DNA from: a virus
DNA: 35,544 nt
Virus record (IMG/VR): IMGVR_UViG_3300021437_000060
Span: 1-35,544 of that record
Strand: one strand, 5' to 3'
Shown here: in pieces, positions 29,754 to 35,544 of the stretch
How the letters are laid out: each line of letters begins with the position of its first letter
Position numbering within the stretch: the first letter of the stretch is position 1
Program-made: the position numbers and the translations under genes
The notes under the pieces: generated by a model
What the model saw: only the letters and a program-made list of their open reading frames with translations
What the model was told of the DNA's origin: nothing
The model's database searches: none

Positions 29754-30944
29754 TTAAGTCTCCATCTCGAAGTGAATCGTCTCCCCGTAGGGGGCTACAA
29801 TGTCGGTGCTTGCACACCATATGACGGGGTACCCGGGGTCTTCGCCAAATGGGGTGTACATGTCCGTAAGCGTGATAAACACCTCGGGCACAATTCCCTG
29901 CTCGTCACACCATGCCATCCCACTTCGCATATCCGTGCCACCGCCTGAGTAGAACTGCAACGTAACTTCTTCGTCCTGGTCGAACTCGATGTGGTTGACA
30001 ACTCTGGTGTCAGTGTAGATGACGTGGACTTTCTCGGGGCTGCAGTCAGCGATGATGCGCGACAGGTGGCCGTTGTAGTAGTCCAGCTCAGTCTTGGAAA
30101 TACTGCCTGACACGTCAATCTGTACAACGACGGTGCCCATGCTTTGCTTGCGACCAGTGCTCGGCAGGTACGCTCCGCTGCCGATGAATCGACGGTTAGG
30201 CCGGGCCCACGAGTAGTCGCCGGAAATGTACGAAACCATGTGCTTTTCTAACACCGAGTACCACGGCGTTTTCACCGCGAGGATCGACGCCACCAGTTCC
30301 TCCAGTACGCCGGGGAGTTTGCCTGCCATCTTGGCAGCCTGCGCAGCCTGAGCCAGTTCTACGCGCAGCGTTGCGCTGTGTGTGTCGATCTCTTCCGAGG
30401 TCATGGGGGAGCCAGAGTCGTCGATGTCGTTGCCGATACCGCCGGGTTCTTTGTCGCTGTCAGGCATTTCGTTGTAGACCTGATCGGTGGTCTTGTCCTT
30501 GGAGCCGGGCATGTCCACGCCGCCCTCGATGAACTCACCCACCTTGCATTCCTTGAGCAAGTCATTGATGACTGCATCGCCTGCTCTGTTCCACTTGCCG
30601 GGGTTGCGAGCGCCGCGTCGGTTGATATGGTCGAACACTTCGTGGCCCACCTCATGGCACAGCAGGAACTGCAGCTGCGCAACAGAGAAATCCTTGGCCC
30701 AGCGTGGGTTGATAGTGATCTGGCTGCGACGGTTAATGCACGCTGTGGGCACGTTGTACCCGAGGATGAGCTGACGGCGCAGCAGGATAACTGCCCAGAA
30801 GGGGTGCTGCAAGACGATCTGCGTCTTGGCTTTGCTGATCTTGAACTCGAAGTCCTTGAGCTCACTTGCGGTAAGCTGCTTGGTTGTAGATGTAGGACTT
30901 GCCGCTGCGGGCGCTGCTTGCCCATTTGTAAGCAAAACTGTCAT
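29754..30944 (-). CDS. Metallopeptidase-like plus VWA-domain protein (DUF2201-like), 396 aa
   Basis: ATG with AAGGG upstream. The N-terminal half contains CHEVGHEVFDH (H97, E98, H101, with H106), the zinc-binding motif of the DUF2201-type putative metallopeptidase domain. The C-terminal half is a VWA-like domain with a complete metal-ion-dependent adhesion site: D277-x-S279-x-S281, T338 in GGGTD and D361 in LTD. Such proteins pair with MoxR-type AAA+ ATPases, one of which is encoded at 33256-34266. The pair probably acts as a chaperone or remodelling machine on an unknown client. Its 5' end overlaps the upstream gene by 83 bases. Confidence 0.85.
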   Translation of the reverse strand: MTVLLTNGQAAPAAASPTSTTKQLTASELKDFEFKISKAKTQIVLQHPFWAVILLRRQLILGYNVPTACINRRSQITINPRWAKDFSVAQLQFLLCHEVGHEVFDHINRRGARNPGKWNRAGDAVINDLLKECKVGEFIEGGVDMPGSKDKTTDQVYNEMPDSDKEPGGIGNDIDDSGSPMTSEEIDTHSATLRVELAQAAQAAKMAGKLPGVLEELVASILAVKTPWYSVLEKHMVSYISGDYSWARPNRRFIGSGAYLPSTGRKQSMGTVVVQIDVSGSISKTELDYYNGHLSRIIADCSPEKVHVIYTDTRVVNHIEFDQDEEVTLQFYSGGGTDMRSGMAWCDEQGIVPEVFITLTDMYTPFGEDPGYPVIWCASTDIVAPYGETIHFEMET

Positions 30945-31149
30945 GGTGTGCCCTTGGGTTGGTGTAGTAAGTGTTGCCTGCTTCCAGGTTGGATGTCATC
31001 TGCGCAAACTGGCCGCGCCAGTTCATGTGGAACGGAACGATCCAGTCCTTGTGTCCGCCGGCCAGCAGGAAGGCAGCCCTTGCTGCGCCCCACTCAAGCC
31101 TGCGCTGTTCGCGGGACTCGCGCTTGCGCATCTTGTTGCTTGGTTTCAT
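30862..31149 (-). CDS. Small basic protein of unknown function, 95 aa
   Basis: ATG at 31149, overlapping the upstream stop by ATGA. The N-terminus is strongly basic and helical (MRKRESREQRRLEWGAARAAF), and the rest is polar and aromatic. The last 27 codons overlap the VWA gene's start in another frame, a long overlap for this genome. Unrecognised. Confidence 0.6.
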   Translation of the reverse strand: MKPSNKMRKRESREQRRLEWGAARAAFLLAGGHKDWIVPFHMNWRGQFAQMTSNLEAGNTYYTNPRAHHDSFAYKWASSARSGKSYIYNQAAYRK

Positions 31150-31355
31150 TTGAGCTTTTCTTCTGCGATCATGCCTGCCACGTAGTCTTTGGTAAGCATG
31201 TTGACGTGGACCTTGCGGTCGGGGTTCAGCGAGTACACATACCCCGGCCCGCTCTCGTATTTGGAATTCAGGGGGACCAGCTCGCCCAGCGCTTCGGCTA
31301 GCCGCAAAGGCAGCATGAAGTCGCCGCCAAACTGCACGTAGGTTTCTGCTTTCAT
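31146..31355 (-). CDS. Small protein of unknown function, 69 aa
   Basis: The ATG at 31355 (MKAETYVQFGG) overlaps the upstream stop by ATGA; the longer in-frame ORF back to 31640 is an overlap artefact. The sequence is short strands and a C-terminal helix (VNMLTKDYVAGMIAEEKLK). Unrecognised. Confidence 0.65.
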   Translation of the reverse strand: MKAETYVQFGGDFMLPLRLAEALGELVPLNSKYESGPGYVYSLNPDRKVHVNMLTKDYVAGMIAEEKLK

Positions 31356-31576
31356 GCTGGGTTCCTCATGGGATAGTAACCTGTGAGCCAGTGATTGCCG
31401 ATCACGTAGCCTGTGTGCTTGGGGGGTCCTACCTTCATGTCGCAGTACATTTTGCTGACACGGCAGCCGCCCATACCGATTTGAGCGCGCAGCTCCTTGA
31501 CTGTGCGGGCCCAGTAGCGGCTGCCATACTGGTCTATCCAAAGGCGTGTTGGTTGTTTCGTGCTTCGTGTACTCAT
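31352..31576 (-). CDS. Small basic protein of unknown function, 74 aa
   Basis: Overlaps both neighbours by ATGA. The sequence RLWIDQYGSRYWARTVKELRAQIG, followed by a basic segment and GYVIGNHWLTGYYP, is beta-rich. It loosely resembles the neighbouring IG...W paralogues. Unrecognised. Confidence 0.6.
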   Translation of the reverse strand: MSTRSTKQPTRLWIDQYGSRYWARTVKELRAQIGMGGCRVSKMYCDMKVGPPKHTGYVIGNHWLTGYYPMRNPA

Positions 31577-31797
31577 TCCATTCTCCTTGCGATGTAATCT
31601 GCGACACAGGCATTGACCGCTTCCATCTTGGTGCGTTCATATTCAGGGTAACCCCAGCTGTCGGGCTTGGCGTGAGCTACACACGACTGGTATGCCCAGC
31701 CTACGGCAGTAGGCCGCACCGAGCCGATGATCAAGCCCTTGTCGTCCTTGATGTAATGGTCGGTGTACTTGGTTTCGTCTTCGACGGTGAAAATCAT
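31573..31797 (-). CDS. Small protein of the IG...W paralogue group, 74 aa
   Basis: Overlaps both neighbours by ATGA. The pattern DHYIKDDKGLIIGSVRPTAVGWAYQS, with a C-terminal helix AVNACVADYIARRME, parallels the next gene upstream. The shared layout is a hairpin with Asp/Gly then IG, a Trp strand and a terminal helix. Function unknown. Confidence 0.65.
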   Translation of the reverse strand: MIFTVEDETKYTDHYIKDDKGLIIGSVRPTAVGWAYQSCVAHAKPDSWGYPEYERTKMEAVNACVADYIARRME

Positions 31798-32003
31798 GTG
31801 TTCTCCAGTGCGTGCGCTACTACGCGGGCCGCCAACGTCGCCTTGGCGTCTATGAAGTAGTCGTGGTAGGTAACATCTAAGGTGTACCCATAGGCATCAG
31901 CGCGGCCGGCGTACCACGTTCCGCGATCTTTCCACAGCGTGCCAATAACTTCATCTTTAGAGTTCATCAATTGGTAGCCGTTGTAACAACGACGCCATCT
32001 CAC
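31794..32003 (-). CDS. Small protein of the IG...W paralogue group, 69 aa
   Basis: The start is GTG at 32003, overlapping the upstream TGA as GTGA; an in-frame ATG at 31967 lacks an SD and would shorten it by 12 residues. The core LMNSKDEVIGTLWKDRGTWYAG with the end AKATLAARVVAHALENT parallels the gene at 31573-31797. Function unknown. Confidence 0.6.
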   Translation of the reverse strand: MRWRRCYNGYQLMNSKDEVIGTLWKDRGTWYAGRADAYGYTLDVTYHDYFIDAKATLAARVVAHALENT

Positions 32004-32911
32004 GCAAAGTAGTCGGCCAACTTCTTCGTTGCCGCTTCCAGGTTGGCCTTGGCTGCAGCCCGTGTGGCGTCGTCAGCCTTGATACTGTCCACGTTGAACG
32101 TGTAGCCTTGCACCATACGCTCGATCTCAGCGATTTCGTTGACCAGTGCAGGCGATGCATTGATAGCCAGCTTACGTGCCAGCTTGCAGCCATCCAAGAC
32201 GTTCTCCAGCACGCTGCTGTGGAAGCGTTCACCCTTGGCGCCGGTGTAAGTGCCCAGACGTTGTGTCAGGTACTCCAGGGGCTTGAGCATGCGCTCAATC
32301 GTTGCGTTGTTGGTGTCAGCAAGCATCTCACTGAACTGGGCACGCACAGCTTCCTTGTCTTCCTCAGCCATGTCAAAGAGTGGATGCTCTTCGTTAGGCA
32401 GTGGGATGATGCGCAGGTCGAACGCGATGCGATCAGTAAACTGCTGTGCGCTGGGGTAGTCTGCCAACGATGCAGTGCCATTGGCCTTGCCAAAGTTGCG
32501 ATACGCGATGTCGTCGAGTACGTGCTGGTCATACGCGGGCATGTGGGTGGCCTTCATGCTGTCCACCACAGCGATCAGGTGGCGCAGGCCGTCGGTGTAC
32601 TCAAAGATGTTGTCGCCGCGCACCAGGCGCTTGTCGCCGCACCGCTCGGTGTTGTCGCAGTGGTAGTTGTACACTTCCTGTACGGCAGTCATTATCTTAG
32701 CGATAGGTCCGTCTTTCTTGCGGAACAGCTTGGTGAATGCCACGGCCGACTCGTCTGACTGGCGCAGCTGGTTTGTCATGGCCGTGTCGCGCTTGACCAG
32801 TGTTGTGCGGCGGATGACCAGCTTGGCCTCCACTGCTTTGTCAGACAGCCTGGCCACCTTGAGTGGTGCGAGTTCGACGGATGTGTCGATAGTTGTCCAT
32901 CCCATGTTCAT
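32000..32911 (-). CDS. Protein of unknown function between MoxR and VWA genes, 303 aa
   Basis: The ATG at 32911 (MNMGWTTIDTS) has GGAG six bases upstream and overlaps the 40-codon gene by ATGA; the ORF back to 33139 is not supported. The protein is mostly helical and charged, with no signal peptide and no catalytic motif. The region DIAYRNFGKANGTASLADYP and a long C-terminal helix (DDATRAAAKANLEAATKKLADYFA) stand out. Phage MoxR-VWA loci often encode a third helical protein (DUF3150 is one such family), so this may be an adaptor of that machine. That link is by context only. Confidence 0.7.
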   Translation of the reverse strand: MNMGWTTIDTSVELAPLKVARLSDKAVEAKLVIRRTTLVKRDTAMTNQLRQSDESAVAFTKLFRKKDGPIAKIMTAVQEVYNYHCDNTERCGDKRLVRGDNIFEYTDGLRHLIAVVDSMKATHMPAYDQHVLDDIAYRNFGKANGTASLADYPSAQQFTDRIAFDLRIIPLPNEEHPLFDMAEEDKEAVRAQFSEMLADTNNATIERMLKPLEYLTQRLGTYTGAKGERFHSSVLENVLDGCKLARKLAINASPALVNEIAEIERMVQGYTFNVDSIKADDATRAAAKANLEAATKKLADYFA

Positions 32912-33030
32912 GGTAATCTCCGTTGAATGGTGTCGGCAATGTAGTGCTTGAGCCCAGTGCGGGCTTGGGTGAACTTGCGGGCGATCATTGCAAGCCGCCG
33001 CGCATAGTTTCTGTTGGGTACTTTGTGCAT
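32908..33030 (-). CDS. Tiny basic protein, 40 aa
   Basis: The ATG at 33030 shares a base with the upstream TGA (TGATG), has GGAGA upstream, and its TGA overlaps the next ATG (ATGA). It is strongly basic and helical (NRNYARRLAMIARKFTQAR, ending IQRRLP). It could bind nucleic acid. Unrecognised. Confidence 0.6.
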   Translation of the reverse strand: MHKVPNRNYARRLAMIARKFTQARTGLKHYIADTIQRRLP

Positions 33031-33275
33031 CAGTTCTCCAGTTTGAGTGCGATGTACTTGGCCATGCCAGCCGGGGTATCAGGTATCCATATGTCGTCGT
33101 CGCAGTAGGCGTCTCCCAACGCGGCTTTGACAGCGGCACAGCCTTGGGTACGACGGCTTTCTGAGTTGTTTCGGAACTTACAGCCCAAGCACACTGACGT
33201 GGGGGTGGCCGATTCGTCGGGGATTATGTTAGGCATACGCTTGTATGCCTTGCCCTTATATGAGAACGTCTGCAT
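33030..33275 (-). CDS. Small four-cysteine (zinc-binding-like) protein, 81 aa
   Basis: ATG at 33275 (MQTFSYKGKAYKRM), overlapping the MoxR gene's 3' end by 20 bases; the SD is weak, so coupling is likely. CLGCKF, a later Cys in GCAAV and Cys in AYCDDDIWIPD give the C-x2-C...C...C pattern with a hydrophobic strand at the end. The same pattern occurs in three more genes at 34287-35025. It probably binds zinc; function unknown. Confidence 0.65.
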   Translation of the reverse strand: MQTFSYKGKAYKRMPNIIPDESATPTSVCLGCKFRNNSESRRTQGCAAVKAALGDAYCDDDIWIPDTPAGMAKYIALKLEN

Positions 33276-34266
33276 TAGCCGAGGCCCAGCTCTGAAAACT
33301 TCTCGTACGCTTGATGGCCGGTGCCAGCTTGATGGCATCCTTGATGCACATGACCCGGAACTCAGGCGCGAAGCGGTCGGTGTACACGCACACGTTCTCG
33401 AAGTTGTCAGCGCTGGCCTTGCGTGCAACAGCGCCCATCACAGCGTAGCGTGCAGCCAAGTTCTCAGGCACGATGGCCTTGGCCGGGTTCATCAGGATTT
33501 CCGTGATGTCAGGCAGCTCGTTGTAAATCTGCTTGAAGCCCACGTACTCAGCCGCACGGCCGGCGCCCACTGAGCCCGCGATGTTGTCCAGCTCCAGCTC
33601 TGCAGACATGTGGGGGTTCATGCGTGCCACGTCTTCCCATGTACGTGGTGTGGCATTGGCGAAGCGGTTGGCATCCCAGTCCACCAGGGCGTCGGGCTTG
33701 AAGCGCAGGTACTGGATCAGCTCGGTGGGCCAGCCAGCGTCCAAGGCGTACTGCACGATCTCTTCGAGGTTCTCATCGAAGTCCAGGCGACGGGTGCGAC
33801 CAGCCAGCTTAGATGTCACACGGTTGGCACCAGACTTGTCCTCAGTGCGATTGCCTGTGGCGATGATGACTAGCTCATCGGAGAGCTGCAACTGGCCCGC
33901 GCGGCGGTCGTAGATCACGCCACACAGTGCATTCTGCATGGGCACCTGGGCATCGGGCAGCTCTTCGAGCAGCAGGGCGCAGCGACCTTGGCCAGCGCGC
34001 AGCTTGTAGAACTCTTCGGGCGGCACCCACTTGGTGAAGTCGCCGGCGTTGCTTGGTGTACCCAGCACGTCAACCGGGTCACGCAGGGATGCTACGAACT
34101 CCACGGTGTTGGCATCGGTGAAGCCAAGGGTCTTGAGTGCGTCACGGGCGCAGGCTGACTTGCCGCCACCAGGGCGACCCATGATCATGAACACAGTCTT
34201 GTTAGCGTCAGCGCGATCTTGGCTGAACTGAGACACGATGGATTGCTTGATTTGAGAGTAGCGCAT
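33256..34266 (-). CDS. MoxR-like AAA+ ATPase, 336 aa
   Basis: ATG with AAGG upstream. Walker A GRPGGGKS (30-37), Walker B LLLEELPDA (98-106, with EE rather than DE), sensor 1 ATGNR (N139) and the TSKLAGRTRRLDF segment with candidate arginine fingers R157 and R159 are visible. This is the MoxR/RavA-type AAA+ layout. Such ATPases form hexamers and work with VWA-domain partners as metal-insertion or protein-remodelling chaperones. The likely partner is the metallopeptidase-VWA protein at 29754-30944, about 2.3 kb downstream in the same block. Its target in the infected cell is unknown. Confidence 0.88.
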   Translation of the reverse strand: MRYSQIKQSIVSQFSQDRADANKTVFMIMGRPGGGKSACARDALKTLGFTDANTVEFVASLRDPVDVLGTPSNAGDFTKWVPPEEFYKLRAGQGRCALLLEELPDAQVPMQNALCGVIYDRRAGQLQLSDELVIIATGNRTEDKSGANRVTSKLAGRTRRLDFDENLEEIVQYALDAGWPTELIQYLRFKPDALVDWDANRFANATPRTWEDVARMNPHMSAELELDNIAGSVGAGRAAEYVGFKQIYNELPDITEILMNPAKAIVPENLAARYAVMGAVARKASADNFENVCVYTDRFAPEFRVMCIKDAIKLAPAIKRTRSFQSWASANADVLI

Positions 34267-34286
34267 GATTTATACCTTGAGGTTGA

Positions 34287-34529
34287 TTACTTAATTAGCT
34301 GAAGTTCTACATAAGAGGTTTCGTTCAGCCAAACGAAACCCGCTCCGCAACTACTGTGGCAGCCGTCGAGTTCACTGCTGTAATTTGGTAGGTTGGGGCA
34401 CCAGCTGCAAAGGTCGTTTGCCAAGCTGCTACGAAAACCCAGTAAACGCTCTGGGTTTTCTATTGGTATGCTTACTCGCACGCACGGTACGTTGTTGACC
34501 AGTGCTCGATCTCCTTCTTTGTTGTTCAT
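34287..34529 (-). CDS. Small four-cysteine protein, 80 aa
   Basis: The start overlaps the upstream stop by ATGA. The N-terminal half has PCVRVSIPIENPERLLGF. The C-terminal half has CSWCPNL, then CHSSC and GFVWLNE, a C-x2-C...C-x3-C zinc-site pattern related to its neighbours. It ends 20 bases before the MoxR gene. Function unknown. Confidence 0.65.
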   Translation of the reverse strand: MNNKEGDRALVNNVPCVRVSIPIENPERLLGFRSSLANDLCSWCPNLPNYSSELDGCHSSCGAGFVWLNETSYVELQLIK

Positions 34530-34810
34530 GATTCGAGCAGCGCTGCGACGAACGCAGGCCGCCGGGCATCGGTGAGCGGCATCAGAATTTCACCGACCGG
34601 GCAGCCAAGCTGTGAGCCGTCGGCCAAGCGGCTACACCTGTATCTGTATTCTTCGTCGCCTGTGGGGTCAGCATCGAATTTCTGATATGCTGGGCACACG
34701 CGGCATATATCCACGTAAGGGTTGCCGTAGTACCGGCGCAGCGCGTTACGGTCCACCTCGATGCACTCGATCTCTTCGCCGTGCTCGTTTTCGATCATGT
34801 ATGTTTTCAT
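34526..34810 (-). CDS. Small four-cysteine protein, 94 aa
   Basis: The ATG at 34810 (MKTYMIENEHG) overlaps the upstream stop by ATGA; the ORF back to 34927 is an overlap artefact. CRVCPAYQKF, a Cys in RYRCSRL and LGCPVGEILMPL give the C-x2-C...C...C pattern shared by the group. It ends in ALLES. Probably binds zinc; function unknown. Confidence 0.65.
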   Translation of the reverse strand: MKTYMIENEHGEEIECIEVDRNALRRYYGNPYVDICRVCPAYQKFDADPTGDEEYRYRCSRLADGSQLGCPVGEILMPLTDARRPAFVAALLES

Positions 34811-35025
34811 GATTCCAACCTCAGTATGGCGGCCTCGGCCTCGGGAACCCATACACCCCCGTCGCATGGGTGGTAGCCGCACAGGTTCTTGTCGTGCCTG
34901 CTCGTGCCGAACGCGCACATATCGCACCTGTTGTACGCTTTAGTAAACACAAGCTCAGGCGCTATGGGGCTACGCATCCACTCGACGGCCGGGCCGGGTA
35001 CGTGCGTTATAACTTCTGGTTCCAC
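34807..35025 (-). CDS. Small four-cysteine protein, 72 aa
   Basis: The start is GTG at 35025 inside the upstream gene's 3' end (19-base overlap). CDMCAFG, then LCGYHPC and GGVWVPEAEAAILRLES give the C-x2-C...C-x4-C pattern with a following hydrophobic strand. Related in layout to three neighbours. Function unknown. Confidence 0.65.
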   Translation of the reverse strand: MEPEVITHVPGPAVEWMRSPIAPELVFTKAYNRCDMCAFGTSRHDKNLCGYHPCDGGVWVPEAEAAILRLES

Positions 35026-35255
35026 GGCAATTCCATTTGAAACGGGTTGAACGGTTTGGCTGGGTAGAGCTTGCGCAATTCCATGCGGGCTTGCACCCAG
35101 GTGTTGTACGTGACGAAGTATTTCAGCCTTCCCTCGTCCAGCTGTTCAGCCGTTGCATCCGGGTGGCGCATGAGTTCAAGCAGCGCTTTGCCCATCTTGT
35201 CCACAGTCTCGTGGATGTCGTGGTACTTGGCGACCAGTTCGCGTTCGGATTTCAT
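35007..35255 (-). CDS. Small helical protein of unknown function, 82 aa
   Basis: The ATG at 35255 (MKSERELVAKY) shares a base with the upstream TGA (TGATG); the in-frame ATG at 35267 and the longer ORF to 35522 are less supported. It is a two-helix protein (ELVAKYHDIHETVDKMGKAL, EGRLKYFVTYNTWVQARMEL) with a Pro/aromatic tail. Unrecognised. Confidence 0.65.
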   Translation of the reverse strand: MKSERELVAKYHDIHETVDKMGKALLELMRHPDATAEQLDEGRLKYFVTYNTWVQARMELRKLYPAKPFNPFQMELPWNQKL

Positions 35256-35404
35256 CACGGCCGCCATACGATACAGTCCATCAGCACGATGACCAGTGCT
35301 ATTACGTACAGCGCAGCCCAGTAACCAACGACTCGAAGGCCGTCCATGTACTGCTTGCGGTTGAGTTTGCCTGGGTGCACGGTGGGTAGCTTGGTGGGTT
35401 TCAT
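35255..35404 (-). CDS. Small membrane protein, 49 aa
   Basis: The ATG at 35404 has GGAG five bases upstream and overlaps the preceding stop by ATGA. A basic N-terminus (KPTKLPTVHPGKLNRKQY) is followed by one transmembrane span (VVGYWAALYVIALVIVLMD) and a short tail, so an N-in orientation is likely. Function unknown. Confidence 0.65.
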   Translation of the reverse strand: MKPTKLPTVHPGKLNRKQYMDGLRVVGYWAALYVIALVIVLMDCIVWRP

Positions 35405-35544
35405 CAGGACTCCAGCTCAGGGCAAGTGACTGCCATGGCAGTGATGAACGCATCGGCATCAAGCTCGTGCATCCACTGGGGTATCTGCGTGGGTATGTCT
35501 GCTTCCAAGTCTTCGGTTGCAAAGATACGCTGGATGTCTGCTTC
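35401..35544 (-). CDS. 3' end of a gene running in from outside the window, 47 codons visible
   Basis: The frame is open from the last base of the window to a TGA at 35401-35403, which overlaps the next start by ATGA. The visible part is acidic (EADIQRIFATEDLEAD, HELDADAFITAM) and ends in CPELES. The start and function cannot be seen. Confidence 0.6.

Overview
The window is part of a tailed double-stranded DNA bacteriophage genome. The evidence is a block of virion genes on the + strand (including a virion lytic transglycosylase and a 2661-residue polyvalent protein), a phage replication block on the - strand (family A DNA polymerase, primase-helicase, candidate ssDNA-binding protein, Snf2-type helicase, nucleases), and a long run of very small, overlapping - strand genes of early/accessory type. 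The large internal proteins suggest a podovirus-like virion. Coding style (mid-to-high GC, strong AAGGAG-type ribosome binding sites) and accessory modules resembling those of Burkholderiales phages suggest a betaproteobacterial host. Both of those are inferences. I saw no tRNA, rRNA, CRISPR array, integrase or insertion sequence.

Layout. 1-12049 (+): a 5'-truncated structural gene, a 291-aa probable virion protein, a 606-aa transglycosylase protein and a 2661-aa protein with a HEXXH peptidase-like motif and an ADP-ribosyltransferase-like domain. 12047-12080: a terminator whose T-tract serves the leftward transcript. 12125-24669 (-): the replication block, read right to left from a ribbon-helix-helix-like gene through small genes, DNA polymerase, a Cas4-like nuclease, a VRR-NUC nuclease, a small HNH-like protein, the helicase, the ssDNA-binding protein and the primase-helicase. 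24700-24802: a divergent intergenic region with direct repeats. 24803-25761 (+): one isolated gene with its own terminator. 25765-35544 (-): an accessory block with duplicated cassettes, several families of tiny paralogues, and a MoxR-like AAA+ ATPase / 303-aa protein / metallopeptidase-VWA module. Most - strand neighbours overlap by ATGA or TAATG, so translational coupling is pervasive.

The most unusual object is in the helicase gene (16567-18936). Its reading frame carries a 267-residue intein (17086-17886) with recognisable splicing blocks. An HNH homing-endonuclease-like gene (17154-17663) lies wholly inside the intein but in the +1 reading frame, with its own strong Shine-Dalgarno sequence and ATG. 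Its start is read through the codons of intein block B and its stop lies inside block F. The intein and its presumed homing nuclease are therefore overprinted rather than fused. I do not know a described precedent, but I could not search for one.
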